Shown here: piece by piece, positions 33,217 to 42,226 of the stretch
Position numbering within the stretch: position 1 is the stretch's first letter
How the letters are laid out: each line of letters opens with the position of its first letter
Assembly (NCBI RefSeq): GCF_016598615.1
Contig: NZ_CP066831.1
Span: 3,100,001-3,164,000, forward strand
Source of the DNA: Streptomyces liliifuscus
GTDB taxonomy: Bacteria > Actinomycetota > Actinomycetes > Streptomycetales > Streptomycetaceae
Direction: 5' to 3'
Length of the DNA: 64,000 nucleotides
Translations under genes and position numbers: made by a program
The notes under the pieces: generated by a model
What the model was told of the DNA's origin: nothing
Seen by the model: the letters and a program-made list of their open reading frames with translations, nothing else
Database searches by the model: none

Positions 33217-34029
33217 TCAGTCGTGCCAGGCGCCCAGTTCGTCCAGGCGGGCCTGGAGCGGTTCGAAGAGGCCGGGTGGGGCCGCGATGGTCAGGTCCGT
33301 GGAGAGGGGCTCTCCGGGGCGTCCGCCGGTCAGGGCGCCCGCCTCGCGGGCGATCAGGTCGCCGGCGGCGTAGTCCCAGGGGTTCAGGCCCCGCTCGTAG
33401 TACGCGTCCAGGCGGCCCGTCGCCACATCGCACAGGTCGATCGCCGCGGAGCCGCCGCGGCGGATGTCCCGGACCTGGGGGATCAGGTGTCCGACCACCT
33501 CGGCCTGCCGGGCCCGGCGCTCGGCGACGTAACCGAAGCCGGTGCCGACGAGGGCCAGCCCGAAGGCGGGGGCGGGCCGCACGCGCGCGGGGCGGTCGTT
33601 CACGTAGGCGCCCTGCCCCAGGACGGCCCGGTAGGTCTCGGCGCGCATCGGGGCGTGCACCACTCCGACGACGGTCTCGCCGTCCTTGAGGGCCGCGATG
33701 GAGACGGACCAACTGGGCAGTCCGTACAGGTAGTTGACCGTGCCGTCGATCGGGTCGATGACCCACTGGACGCCGCTGCTGCCCTCGACGCTGGCGCCCT
33801 CCTCGCCGAGCACGCCGTCGTCCGGCCTGCGGTCGGCCAGCAGACCGGTGATCAGCTTCTCGGACGCGATGTCCATCTCGGTGACGACGTCGACGGCACT
33901 GGACTTGGTGGCGGCCACGCCGAGGTCGTCCGGGCGGCCGTCACGCAGGAAGGCGCCCGCGCGGTGGGCCGCGTCGAGCGCGATCTCCAGCAGCTCGGCC
34001 TTCAGATCGTCGTTCGCTGTGGCGGTCAC
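33217..34029 (-). CDS. inositol monophosphatase family protein
   Basis: 270 aa from the GTG at 34029. The ribosome-binding site GAGGAGC overlaps the hemH stop; an ATG four codons earlier (34041) overlaps that stop but has no site. Motifs: GEEGAS (metal Glu), WVIDPIDGTVNY (metal Asp pair), and GLNPWDYAAGDLIAREAG (third metal Asp). It is a Mg2+-dependent phosphatase of inositol phosphate, histidinol phosphate or related substrates. It is downstream of and coupled to the ferrochelatase gene. Confidence 0.9.
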   Translation of the reverse strand: MTATANDDLKAELLEIALDAAHRAGAFLRDGRPDDLGVAATKSSAVDVVTEMDIASEKLITGLLADRRPDDGVLGEEGASVEGSSGVQWVIDPIDGTVNYLYGLPSWSVSIAALKDGETVVGVVHAPMRAETYRAVLGQGAYVNDRPARVRPAPAFGLALVGTGFGYVAERRARQAEVVGHLIPQVRDIRRGGSAAIDLCDVATGRLDAYYERGLNPWDYAAGDLIAREAGALTGGRPGEPLSTDLTIAAPPGLFEPLQARLDELGAWHD

Positions 34030-34037
34030 GGTGCTCC

Positions 34038-35165
34038 TCATGCGTACGGGCTGTCGGCGCCCGCGGCTGCGGGCTTGGGGGCGCGGGCCGGGCAGCAGCC
34101 CACGGGGCACAGGTTGTGGCTCGGGCCCAGGGCGCCGAGCGCGCAGGGCGTCACGGCCCGGCCGTTCTCCGCGGCGGCCCGCTCCAGGACGAGCTCGCGG
34201 ATCGCGGCGGCGAACCGGGGGTCGGCGCCCACGGTGGCCGAGCGGCGGACCGGCAGTCCCAGCTCCTCGGCCTTGGCCGTGGCCTCCGTGTCGAGGTCGT
34301 ACAGGACCTCCATGTGGTCCGAGACGAACCCGATGGGAGCCATGACGACGGCCGGGACGCCGGAGCCGTGCAGCTCCTCCAGGTGGTCGCAGATGTCCGG
34401 CTCCAGCCACGGGATGTGCGGGGCGCCCGAACGCGACTGGTAGACGAGCCGCCAGGAGTGGTCGATCCCGGTCCGCTCACGCACGGTGTCGGCGACGAGC
34501 CGGGCGACGTCCAGGTGCTGCTTCACGTACGCCCCGCCGTCGCCGTGGTCCTCGGCCGGGCCCGAGGTGTCCGCCGAGGCGTTCGGGATCGAGTGGGTCG
34601 TGAAGGCGATGTGCGCGCCCGCGCGGACGTCCTCGGGGAGGTCCGCGAGGGACTTCAGGAGGCCCTCGATCATGGGCTCCAGGAAGCCGGGGTGGTTGAA
34701 GTAGTGCCGCAGCTTGTCCACGCGCGGCAGCTCCAGGCCCTCGCCCTCCAGGGTGGCCAGGGCCCCGGCGAGGTCCTCGCGGTACTGTCTGCAGCCCGAG
34801 TACGAGGCGTACGCGCTCGTGGCGAGCACCAGCACCCTGCGGCGGCCGTCGGCGACCATCTCACGCAGGGTGTCGGTGAGGTACGGCCCCCAGTTCCGGT
34901 TGCCCCAGTACACCGGCAGGTCGAGCCCGTGCTCCGCGAAGTCCTTGCGGAGGGCGTCCAGCAGGGCGCGGTTCTGGTCGTTGATGGGACTGACCCCGCC
35001 GAACAGGAAGTAGTGCTGCCCCACTTCCTTGAGGCGTTCCTTGGGGATGCCCCGTCCACGTGTCACGTTCTCCAGGAACGGGACCACGTCGTCGGGGCCT
35101 TCGGGGCCGCCGAACGAGAGCAGGAGCAGGGCGTCGTAGGGGGTGGCATCGAGCGCGTCTCGCAT
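34038..35165 (-). CDS. hemH: ferrochelatase (coproporphyrin ferrochelatase type)
   Basis: 375 aa from the ATG at 35165. The core begins [20 protein letters not shown] and includes [30 protein letters not shown], the catalytic His in [12 protein letters not shown], and a Glu in [16 protein letters not shown]. At the C-terminus, [18 protein letters not shown] holds cysteines that ligate a [2Fe-2S] cluster in actinobacterial enzymes. It inserts Fe2+ into coproporphyrin III (actinobacteria use the coproporphyrin-dependent heme path). An iron-box-like site lies about 90 bp before the start. Confidence 0.93.
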   Translation of the reverse strand: MRDALDATPYDALLLLSFGGPEGPDDVVPFLENVTRGRGIPKERLKEVGQHYFLFGGVSPINDQNRALLDALRKDFAEHGLDLPVYWGNRNWGPYLTDTLREMVADGRRRVLVLATSAYASYSGCRQYREDLAGALATLEGEGLELPRVDKLRHYFNHPGFLEPMIEGLLKSLADLPEDVRAGAHIAFTTHSIPNASADTSGPAEDHGDGGAYVKQHLDVARLVADTVRERTGIDHSWRLVYQSRSGAPHIPWLEPDICDHLEELHGSGVPAVVMAPIGFVSDHMEVLYDLDTEATAKAEELGLPVRRSATVGADPRFAAAIRELVLERAAAENGRAVTPCALGALGPSHNLCPVGCCPARAPKPAAAGADSPYA

Positions 35166-35252
35166 GTCTCGATCCTGCCACCCGGCTCCGACAGCCGGAC
35201 AACGGCGGGGTGCCGGACAGCGGGCGGACGGAGTGATGGCCGACATCCGCGT

Positions 35253-35271
35253 ATGGGTTAGGGTCACCTGA
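35253..35271. promoter_or_regulatory. DmdR1/IdeR-type iron box candidate
   Basis: Contains TTAGGGTCACCT and matches 14 of 19 positions of the iron-box consensus TTAGGTTAGGCTAACCTAA. It lies in the divergent region between hemH (starts 35165, minus) and the MFS gene (starts 35329, plus), so either or both may be iron-controlled. Confidence 0.6.
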
Positions 35272-35328
35272 CTCGTAAGCTGTATCAGCCGCATTCGCGC
35301 CTTACCGGACCCGCTCCCGGAGACCCTC

Positions 35329-36567
35329 GTGCCCAGCCCCTACCGCGCCCTGTTCGCCGCCCCAGGCTCCAAGGGCTTCACCACCGCGGGCCTCCTCGGC
35401 CGGATGCCGCTGTCGATGATGGGCATCGGCGTGGTCACGATGATCTCGCAGCTCACCGGGCGGTACGGGCTCGCGGGCGCGCTCTCGGCGACCATGGCGC
35501 TGTCCGCGGCGGTGTTCGGCCCGCAGATATCCCGCCTGGTGGACCGGCACGGTCAGCGGCGGGTGCTGCGCCCCGCCACTCTGTTCGCGCTCGCCTCGGC
35601 CGCCGGACTGCTGCTGACCGCGCACTTCGACTGGCCGGACTGGGTGCTGTTCCTCTGCTCGGCCGGCATCGGCTGCGTACCGAGCGTCGGCGCGATGACC
35701 CGGGCGCGCTGGGCGTACCTGTACCGGGGCAAGCCCCAGCTGCACACCGCGTACGCCTTCGAGTCCGTCGTCGACGAGATCTGCTTCATCTTCGGGCCGA
35801 TCATCTCCATCGGTCTGTCCACCGTCTGGTTCCCGGAGGCGGGGCCGCTGCTCGCGGCCTGCTTCCTGGCGGCCGGCGTCTTCTGGCTGACCTCCCAGCG
35901 CGCCACCGAGCCCCCGCCGCATCCGCGCGAGCACCACACGGGCGGCTCGGCCCTGCGCTCGGCCGGACTGCAGGTCCTGGTGGCCACCTTCGTGGCCACG
36001 GGGGCGATCTTCGGGGCGGTCGACGTGGTCACCGTCGCCTTCGCCGACGAACAGGGCCACAAGGGGGCCGCGAGCGTCGTCCTGGCCGTGTACGCGGCGG
36101 GCTCCTGTCTGGCGGGTGCCGTGTTCGGGCTGCTGCGCCTCGGCGGAGCGCCCGCCCGCAGGTGGGTGCTGGGCGTATGCACCATGGCCGTGAGTATGAT
36201 CCCCCTCCTACTGGTCGGAAACTTGCCGTTCCTGGCCGTGGCGCTGTTCGTTGCGGGCCTGTCCATCGCGCCGACGATGATCACGACGATGGCCCTCGTC
36301 GAACTGCACGTACCTCGCGCGAAACTGACCGAAGGCATGACGTGGGTGAGCACGGGGCTCGCGGTCGGGGTCGCGCTCGGCTCCTCCCTGTCCGGCTGGG
36401 TGATCGACACGGCCGGGGCGCGGGCCGGGTACGGGGTTCCGGTCGCCGCCGGAGCCGTCGCGGTCGCGGTGGGTTTCCTGGGGTATCGCCGGCTCAGCAG
36501 GCCGGTTCCGCAGCGGGAGGGGACCCATGAGCAGCACAGTGAGCGGGAAGAGCGGCACCTGGCGTAA
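35329..36567 (+). CDS. MFS transporter
   Basis: 412 aa, GTG at 35329. Twelve hydrophobic helices. The sequence [15 protein letters not shown] after helix 2 is motif A-like. A longer loop with charged [11 protein letters not shown] separates the two halves at about 200. Its start region carries an iron-box-like site, so an iron-linked role such as siderophore or heme-related export is possible, though nothing in the protein proves it. The 3' end overlaps the next gene by 41 bp. Confidence 0.85.
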   Translation: MPSPYRALFAAPGSKGFTTAGLLGRMPLSMMGIGVVTMISQLTGRYGLAGALSATMALSAAVFGPQISRLVDRHGQRRVLRPATLFALASAAGLLLTAHFDWPDWVLFLCSAGIGCVPSVGAMTRARWAYLYRGKPQLHTAYAFESVVDEICFIFGPIISIGLSTVWFPEAGPLLAACFLAAGVFWLTSQRATEPPPHPREHHTGGSALRSAGLQVLVATFVATGAIFGAVDVVTVAFADEQGHKGAASVVLAVYAAGSCLAGAVFGLLRLGGAPARRWVLGVCTMAVSMIPLLLVGNLPFLAVALFVAGLSIAPTMITTMALVELHVPRAKLTEGMTWVSTGLAVGVALGSSLSGWVIDTAGARAGYGVPVAAGAVAVAVGFLGYRRLSRPVPQREGTHEQHSEREERHLA

Positions 36568-37846
36568 CTGGGCGGGGAACGTCACCGCCCGGCCGGCCCG
36601 GGAGGTCACTCCGGCTTCCGTCGAGGAACTCTCCGCCGCCGTGCGCCAGGCTGCGGAGGACGGGCTCAGGGTGAAGGCCGTCGGCACCGGTCACTCCTTC
36701 ACGGCGGCCGCCGCCACCGACGGTGTGTTGATCCGCCCTCAACTGTTGACCGGGATCCGCAGGATCGACCGTGAGGCAGGCACCGTCACTGTTGAGGCGG
36801 GCACCCCGCTCAAGCGTCTCAACCTGGCTCTCGCGCGCGAGGGGCTGTCGCTCACGAACATGGGCGACATCATGGAGCAGACGGTTTCGGGGGCGGTGAG
36901 CACCGGGACCCACGGCACGGGCCGTGACTCCGCCTCGATAGCCGCCCAGATCACGGGCCTTGAGCTGGTGACGGCCGACGGCTCGGTCCTCAGCTGCTCG
37001 GAGAAGGAGAACCCCGAGGTCTTCGCTGCGGCCCGTGTCGGCATCGGCGCCCTGGGGGTCATCACCGCGATCACCTTCTCCGTAGAGCCCACGTTTCTCC
37101 TCACGGCCCGTGAGGAGCCGATGAGCTTCGACGAGGTGACGGGGTCCTTCGACGAACTGTTCGCGGAGAACGAGCACTTCGAGTTCTACTGGTTCCCGCA
37201 CACCGGCAACTGCAACACCAAGCGCAACAACCGCAGCGCGGGCCCTGAGAGACCGGTCGGCACCGTGCGCGGCCTCTTCGAGGACGAGTTCCTCTCCAAC
37301 GGCGTCTTCCAGGTGGCCAATTACGTGGGCCGGGCCGTGCCCGCCACGATCCCCTCGATCGCCAGGATCTCCAGCCGCGCGCTGTCCGCGCGCACCTACA
37401 CCGACATTCCCTACAAGGTCTTCACTTCCCCGCGCCGGGTCCGCTTCACGGAGATGGAGTTCGCCGTTCCGCGCGCGGCCCTCGTCGAGACGCTGCGCGA
37501 ACTGAAGGCCATGGTCGACCGTTCGCCCCTGCGCATCAGCTTCCCGGTGGAGGTGCGTACGGCGCCCGCGGACGACATCACGCTCTCCACGGCGTCCGGC
37601 CGGGACACCGCGTACATCGCCGTCCACATGTTCCGGGGCACGCCGTACCAGGCGTACTTCAGCGCCGCCGAGCGGATCTTCACCGCGCACGAGGGGCGGC
37701 CGCACTGGGGCAAGGTGCACACGCGCGACGCGGAGTACTTCGCCGATGTCTACCCGCGCTTCGGCGAGTTCACCGAACTGCGGAACCGGCTCGACCCCGA
37801 ACGGCGGTTCGCGAACGACTACTTGCGCCGGGTGCTGGGCGAGTAG
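36527..37846 (+). CDS. FAD-binding D-arabinono-1,4-lactone oxidase family protein
   Basis: 439 aa, ATG at 36527, inside the MFS 3' end. The FAD-binding-4 domain includes GLRVKAVGTGHSFTAAAATD and MEQTVSGAVSTGTHGTG, where the His of the GHS motif is the usual covalent flavin site. The C-terminal ALO domain has FEFYWFPHTGNCNTKRNN, HWGKVHTRDAEYF and a final DPERRFANDYLRRVLG. It oxidises a sugar lactone or alditol, reducing O2. Coupled translation with the MFS gene suggests shared physiology. Confidence 0.9.
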   Translation: MSSTVSGKSGTWRNWAGNVTARPAREVTPASVEELSAAVRQAAEDGLRVKAVGTGHSFTAAAATDGVLIRPQLLTGIRRIDREAGTVTVEAGTPLKRLNLALAREGLSLTNMGDIMEQTVSGAVSTGTHGTGRDSASIAAQITGLELVTADGSVLSCSEKENPEVFAAARVGIGALGVITAITFSVEPTFLLTAREEPMSFDEVTGSFDELFAENEHFEFYWFPHTGNCNTKRNNRSAGPERPVGTVRGLFEDEFLSNGVFQVANYVGRAVPATIPSIARISSRALSARTYTDIPYKVFTSPRRVRFTEMEFAVPRAALVETLRELKAMVDRSPLRISFPVEVRTAPADDITLSTASGRDTAYIAVHMFRGTPYQAYFSAAERIFTAHEGRPHWGKVHTRDAEYFADVYPRFGEFTELRNRLDPERRFANDYLRRVLGE

Positions 37847-38310
37847 ACGCGGACGTTTGCACGAGTGCTTCGAGACGCCCGCGCGAGAAGAGGACGTACA
37901 GGCGAAACCATTCGTTCCGTTTGCGGTGATTCCGTGAAGCGCGCCACGCGCCATGGTCACCGGAACGTCGCCCCGGGTGGCCAACTCCCGCCCCCGGACA
38001 GAAGTTCGGCGGCGTGCCGATCCACGCAAGTGGCCCGAATGGAGTACTGTTGCGAGCCCTGGGTCCGGACACTCGCCAGGGCGTCCGGGGCCTTCCAGGA
38101 CCGCCGGGAGGGGGCTCGTTGCACAGGGTGATGGAGTTCGTCACTTAGCGTTGCGAATAGGTAACCGTGCCATAACGGCGATCCCGGGCCACCGCCCGAC
38201 ACGCCGGGCAACTCGGCAAGGTTGTGGCAGGCTGCACCCGGGCAGGCCACACTCGACTAGCGGAAGCAGCGACGCACGTGACGTCGGCAGGCACCACCCG
38301 GGAGGTCCCC
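37847..38310. other. intergenic region before sepH
   Basis: 464 bp with no supportable gene. Short open frames on both strands lack ribosome-binding sites. It must carry the sepH promoter, and I see no strong hairpin in it. Confidence 0.5.
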
Positions 38311-39399
38311 ATGCCCGAACTGCGTGTCGTGGCCGTCTCTAACGACGGCACACGGCTGGTGCTGAAGGCTGCGGACAGCACGGAGTACACGCTTCCGATT
38401 GACGAGCGTCTGCGCGCCGCCGTACGCGGCGACCGTCCCCGCCTCGGCCAGATCGAGATCGAGGTGGAGAGTCATCTCCGCCCCCGAGACATCCAGGCAC
38501 GTATACGTGCGGGAGCGTCCGCCGAAGAGGTCGCCCAGCTCGCCGGTATCCCCGTCGACCGGGTCCGTCGCTTCGAGGGACCCGTACTCGCCGAGCGTGC
38601 CTTCATGGCGGAGCGTGCCCGGAAGACCCCTGTCCGCCGCCCAGGCGAAACCACCGGTCCCCAGCTCGGCGAGGCGGTGCAGGAGCGGCTCCTGCTGCGC
38701 GGCGCCGACAAGGAGACCGTCCAGTGGGACTCCTGGCGCCGTGACGACGGCACCTGGGAAGTCCTGCTGGTCTACCGGGTGGCGGGCGAACCGCACTCGG
38801 CGAGCTGGACGTACGACCCGCCCCGGCGGCTCGTCCAGGCCGTGGACGACGAGGCGCGCTCGCTGATCGGCGAGTCCGACGACCTCGCCGCGGCCGAGCC
38901 CAGCTTCCCGTTCGTGCCGCGCATCGCCCGGCTGCCGCGCGACCGTCCGATGGACCGTGCCCTGGACCGGCAGACGGAGCGGCCGAGCCTGCCCTCGCCG
39001 TCACCCGAGCCGGACCTGGAGGAGACCGCGAGCGAGCGCGACTCGCTCACCAGTCTCCTGGAGGCGGTGCCCAGCTTCCGCGGCGACATGGTGGTGCCCG
39101 AGCGCCCTTCGACCGCTCCCGCTCCCGCTGCCTCGACCACCTCCACCACGGAGCGTCCCGAGGTGGAGGAACCGCTCGACGCGGAGCCCGAGGCGGAGGA
39201 GCCCCCGGCTCCCGCGGCCTCGGCCGGTTCCGCGTACGCGGACGTGCTCATGCCGCGCTCGGTGGCCAGTCACCGTGACCGTCTGATCGGTGCGACCGAC
39301 CGGCAGGCCGAGGCGGACGGGGTCCGTCCCGGACGCAGAGCGGCCGTACCGAGCTGGGACGAGATCGTCTTCGGGACACGCAGGAAGAAGCAGGACTAG
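38311..39399 (+). CDS. sepH: SepH, FtsZ-associated cell-division protein
   Basis: 362 aa, ATG at 38311 after GGGAGG. The conserved N-terminal DUF3071 domain is at about 1-185 and contains a helix-turn-helix-like motif, IQARIRAGASAEEVAQLAGI (about 61-80) followed by PVDRVRRFEGPVLAER. The rest is an acidic, Pro/Ala-rich disordered tail ending in a short basic C-terminus, FGTRRKKQD. In Streptomyces SepH binds FtsZ directly and promotes protofilament assembly for septation during sporulation. It is the sole gene before a strong terminator. Confidence 0.93.
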   Translation: MPELRVVAVSNDGTRLVLKAADSTEYTLPIDERLRAAVRGDRPRLGQIEIEVESHLRPRDIQARIRAGASAEEVAQLAGIPVDRVRRFEGPVLAERAFMAERARKTPVRRPGETTGPQLGEAVQERLLLRGADKETVQWDSWRRDDGTWEVLLVYRVAGEPHSASWTYDPPRRLVQAVDDEARSLIGESDDLAAAEPSFPFVPRIARLPRDRPMDRALDRQTERPSLPSPSPEPDLEETASERDSLTSLLEAVPSFRGDMVVPERPSTAPAPAASTTSTTERPEVEEPLDAEPEAEEPPAPAASAGSAYADVLMPRSVASHRDRLIGATDRQAEADGVRPGRRAAVPSWDEIVFGTRRKKQD

Positions 39400-39407
39400 G
39401 ACATGCC

Positions 39408-39444
39408 GGAAAGGGCTCGCACCACCTCGGTGCGAGCCCTTTCC
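39408..39444. terminator. 16-bp perfect hairpin between convergent genes
   Basis: Arms 39408-39423 and 39429-39444, 5-nt loop. Lies between rightward sepH and the leftward sulfurtransferase gene. Confidence 0.88.
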
Positions 39445-39495
39445 GCTGCCGTGCGCCGTTCGTCGCGGACCCGTACGGCCACAGCCACGATGGAA

Positions 39496-40323
39496 CTACT
39501 GCGGGTCCGGGCCCGTGGCCACCGGGCGGTTCTCGTCCTGGGACCACTCCGACCAGGAACCCACGTACAGCGCGGCCGGGATTCCCGCGACCGTGAGCGC
39601 GAGGACCTCGTGCGCGCCGGAGACGCCCGAGCCGCAGTAGACGCCGACCTCGGAAGTGCCGGTCACGCCAAGCGACTTGAAGTGGTCGGCGAGGTCCGCG
39701 GCGGGGCGGAAGTGGCCGGATTCGGCCACGTTCTCCGTGGTGGGGGCGGAGACCGCCCCGGGGATGTGCCCGCCGACGCGGTCGATGGGCTCGACGTCGC
39801 CCCGGTAGCGTTCGGCGGCCCGGGCGTCCAGGAGCAGACCGGTGCGGGCCAGCGCCGCGGCGCCGTCGGCATCGAGGAGGGACAGCGCTCCGGGGGCCGG
39901 TACGAAGCTGCCGGCGGAGGGCGACGGGCTGCCGGACTCGACCGGGCCGCTCCAGGCGGCGAGGCCGCCGTCAAGCACACGCACCGACGGATGACCCGTC
40001 CAGCGCAGCAGCCACCAGGCGCGCGCGGCGGCCCAGCCGAGCCCTCCGTCGTACACGACCACATCCCGGTTCTCGGACACTCCGGCCGCCCGCACGGCCG
40101 CTCCGAAGACCTCCATGTCGGGCAGCGGATGGCGGCCAGCCGCTCCTGCGGGGGCGGCGAGTTCGGAGTCCAGGTCCACGTAGACGGCCCCCGGAATGTG
40201 CGCCTCCTCGTAGGCGGAGCGCAGGTTCGGGCCGCCCAGCTGCCAGCGGATGTCCAGGACGACCGGCGGATTCGGACCCGCCAGGTCGCTCGCGAGTTCG
40301 GGTGCGGAGATGATGGCGTTCAT
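39496..40323 (-). CDS. sulfurtransferase (thiosulfate/3-mercaptopyruvate)
   Basis: 275 aa from the ATG at 40323 with GAGG nine bases upstream; an ATG three codons before it lacks spacing. Two rhodanese domains. The first (about 5-125) has DIRWQLGGPNLRSAYEEAHI and VVVYDGG in place of a cysteine loop. The second carries the active site VYCGSGVSGAHEVLALTVAG, the CGSGV(S/T) loop typical of mercaptopyruvate sulfurtransferases. It transfers sulfane sulfur to thiol or cyanide acceptors and may aid detoxification or tRNA/cofactor sulfuration. Confidence 0.9.
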   Translation of the reverse strand: MNAIISAPELASDLAGPNPPVVLDIRWQLGGPNLRSAYEEAHIPGAVYVDLDSELAAPAGAAGRHPLPDMEVFGAAVRAAGVSENRDVVVYDGGLGWAAARAWWLLRWTGHPSVRVLDGGLAAWSGPVESGSPSPSAGSFVPAPGALSLLDADGAAALARTGLLLDARAAERYRGDVEPIDRVGGHIPGAVSAPTTENVAESGHFRPAADLADHFKSLGVTGTSEVGVYCGSGVSGAHEVLALTVAGIPAALYVGSWSEWSQDENRPVATGPDPQ

Positions 40324-40637
40324 GGCCACCATCCTCGCGCACGGGGTGGCCGCATCGTCCAGCTCCGGCTACTCTGCTCGGCCGGGCCGCCCCGACCACT
40401 CGGCGTGCGGGCCCGGCCACACGCTGTATGTCTGATGGACATCATCAGGCAATGGCGGGGAAACGGATGGGAACCAGCAATTCGGGCATCCTCCCGCCAT
40501 GGGCCACTCGGCCGGTGCGCGCCGTGCCCCTGGTGGTGCGAACATCGGCACCGGGCGCGGAAAGCGCACGGCGGCGGAACACGCGGTTCGGTAGTGGAAG
40601 TGAAGCGGCCCCACGAGGCGCCGAGGAGAGGGTGACG

Positions 40638-41432
40638 ATGACCGAGGCACGGGGGTCGGCCGGCCTGAACGGCACTGCGCACACGCCCGGCACACCCTGC
40701 TGGGTGAGCCTGATGGTGCACGGAATGGCCGCGACCCAGGAGTTCTACGGGGATCTGTTCGGCTGGGAGTTCCAGCCGGGCCCGCAGCACCTCGGCTCGT
40801 ACGTGCGGGCACAGCTCGACGGCCAGGAGGTGGCGGGTATCGGCCAGCTCCCGCCCGACCGTCATCTGCCCATCGCCTGGACGCCCTACTTCGCCTCGGA
40901 CGACGTCGATCTGACGGCGGAGACGGTCCGGCACTGCGGCGGCACGGTCGGTGTCGGCCCGCTCGACGCGGAGGACGCCGGGCGGCTGGCGATCGCCTCG
41001 GACCCGGCGGGGGCCGTGTTCGGTGTCTGGCAGGCCGCGGCCCACCTCGGCACGGGCATCACCGGCGTCCCGGGCACCCCCACCTGGAACGAGCTGATCA
41101 CCCGCGACTCCTCCGGCGTCGCCAAGTTCTACGAGACGGTCTTCGGTTTCGAGGAGGAGCCCGTCGTCTCCGCCGACTTCGACTACATCACCCTGCACAT
41201 CAAGGGGCGTCCGGTGGCGGGCATCCACGGCGTCGGCAACTCCCTGCCCCGTGACCGGGGACCCCATTGGATGACGTACTTCGAGGTCGCGGACGTGGAC
41301 GCGTCGCTCGCCCATCTGCTCGACCTGGGCGGCCATGTCCTCAAGCCGGCCCGTGACACCCCGCACGGCCGGATCGCCACGGTGGCGGACCCGGAGGGGG
41401 CGGTGTTCTCGGTGGTGCGGACGACTTCCTGA
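40638..41432 (+). CDS. two-domain VOC (glyoxalase/bleomycin-resistance fold) protein
   Basis: 264 aa, ATG at 40638 after GAGGAGAGGG. Two tandem vicinal-oxygen-chelate domains: the first about 17-135 (WVSLMVHGMAATQEFYGDLF, WTPYFASDDVDLTAETV), the second about 145-262 (WNELITRDSSGVAKFYETVF, WMTYFEVADVDASLAHL). Metal-site His and Glu positions are only partly filled, as in the hydroxylase-like group of this family common in Streptomyces. Function not assigned; an antibiotic-binding or small-molecule enzyme are options. Confidence 0.87.
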   Translation: MTEARGSAGLNGTAHTPGTPCWVSLMVHGMAATQEFYGDLFGWEFQPGPQHLGSYVRAQLDGQEVAGIGQLPPDRHLPIAWTPYFASDDVDLTAETVRHCGGTVGVGPLDAEDAGRLAIASDPAGAVFGVWQAAAHLGTGITGVPGTPTWNELITRDSSGVAKFYETVFGFEEEPVVSADFDYITLHIKGRPVAGIHGVGNSLPRDRGPHWMTYFEVADVDASLAHLLDLGGHVLKPARDTPHGRIATVADPEGAVFSVVRTTS

Positions 41433-41517
41433 GGAGAGCCCCGGCGCCCGTTGCAGGGCCTCCCCTTACGGGCAGGCAGGTCCCCCTGCAAGCAGGTCCC
41501 TCACAGGGGCAAGTCCC

Positions 41518-42174
41518 TCAGGTCCGGGACACCGCGTCCACCGGCAGCACGTCCGGGGACAGCACGCCCGCGCGGGCGCTGGCCGCGGTCGTCCGCCGGC
41601 GGTGATGCCGACGGCACAGGACCTCGTAGCCGATGTCCTCCGACTGGTCGACGTCTCCGACGACGACCTGGGCGCCCTCGACGACCATGTGGCCGCCTAT
41701 GGTGCGGGCGTTGTGGGTGGCGCGGGCGCCGCACCAGCAGAGGGCCTCGACCTGGAGGACCTCGACCCGGTCGGCGAGTTCCACGAGGCGCTGGGAGCCG
41801 GGGAAGAGCTTGGAGCGGAAGTCCGTCGTGATGCCGAAGGCGAAGACGTCGATGCCCAGGTCGTCGACCACACGGGCGAGTTGGTCGATCTGCTCGGGGG
41901 CGAGGAACTGTGCCTCGTCCGCGATGACGTAGTCCGCGCGACCGCCCCGCGAGAGATGGTCGACGACGTACGCGTACACGTCCTGGTCGTCCTCGACCTC
42001 CACCGCGTCCGTGACCAGGCCGAGGCGGGAGGACAGCTTGCCCTCGCCGGCGCGGTCGTCGCGGGTGAAGATCATGCCCTGCAGGCCGCGGGCCGAGCGG
42101 TTGTGCTCGATCTGGAGAGCCAGTGTCGACTTCCCGCAGTCCATGGTTCCGGAGAAGAACACCAGCTCGGGCAT
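41518..42174 (-). CDS. tdk: thymidine kinase (type II)
   Basis: 218 aa from the ATG at 42174, chosen because MPELVFFSGTMDCGKSTLAL starts the family; an ATG eight codons earlier is possible. Walker A is GTMDCGKST, with DEAQFL as the catalytic Glu/Gln region. The lasso loop and zinc ligands are in ALCWCGARATHNAR and VLCRRHH. It phosphorylates thymidine in the salvage pathway. Last gene of the operon beginning with the PatA-like acyltransferase. Confidence 0.93.
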   Translation of the reverse strand: MPELVFFSGTMDCGKSTLALQIEHNRSARGLQGMIFTRDDRAGEGKLSSRLGLVTDAVEVEDDQDVYAYVVDHLSRGGRADYVIADEAQFLAPEQIDQLARVVDDLGIDVFAFGITTDFRSKLFPGSQRLVELADRVEVLQVEALCWCGARATHNARTIGGHMVVEGAQVVVGDVDQSEDIGYEVLCRRHHRRRTTAASARAGVLSPDVLPVDAVSRT

Positions 42175-42226
42175 GGGGAGTTGAGCACCTTTCGGCATGA
42201 GGGGTTCGCTGGGCGGGCGGGGAGGG

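Noticed and set aside
37770..38144. 124-codon minus-strand frame upstream of sepH
   Set aside because: It overlaps the 3' end of the lactone oxidase gene, is Arg/Pro/Ser-rich and has no ribosome-binding site.
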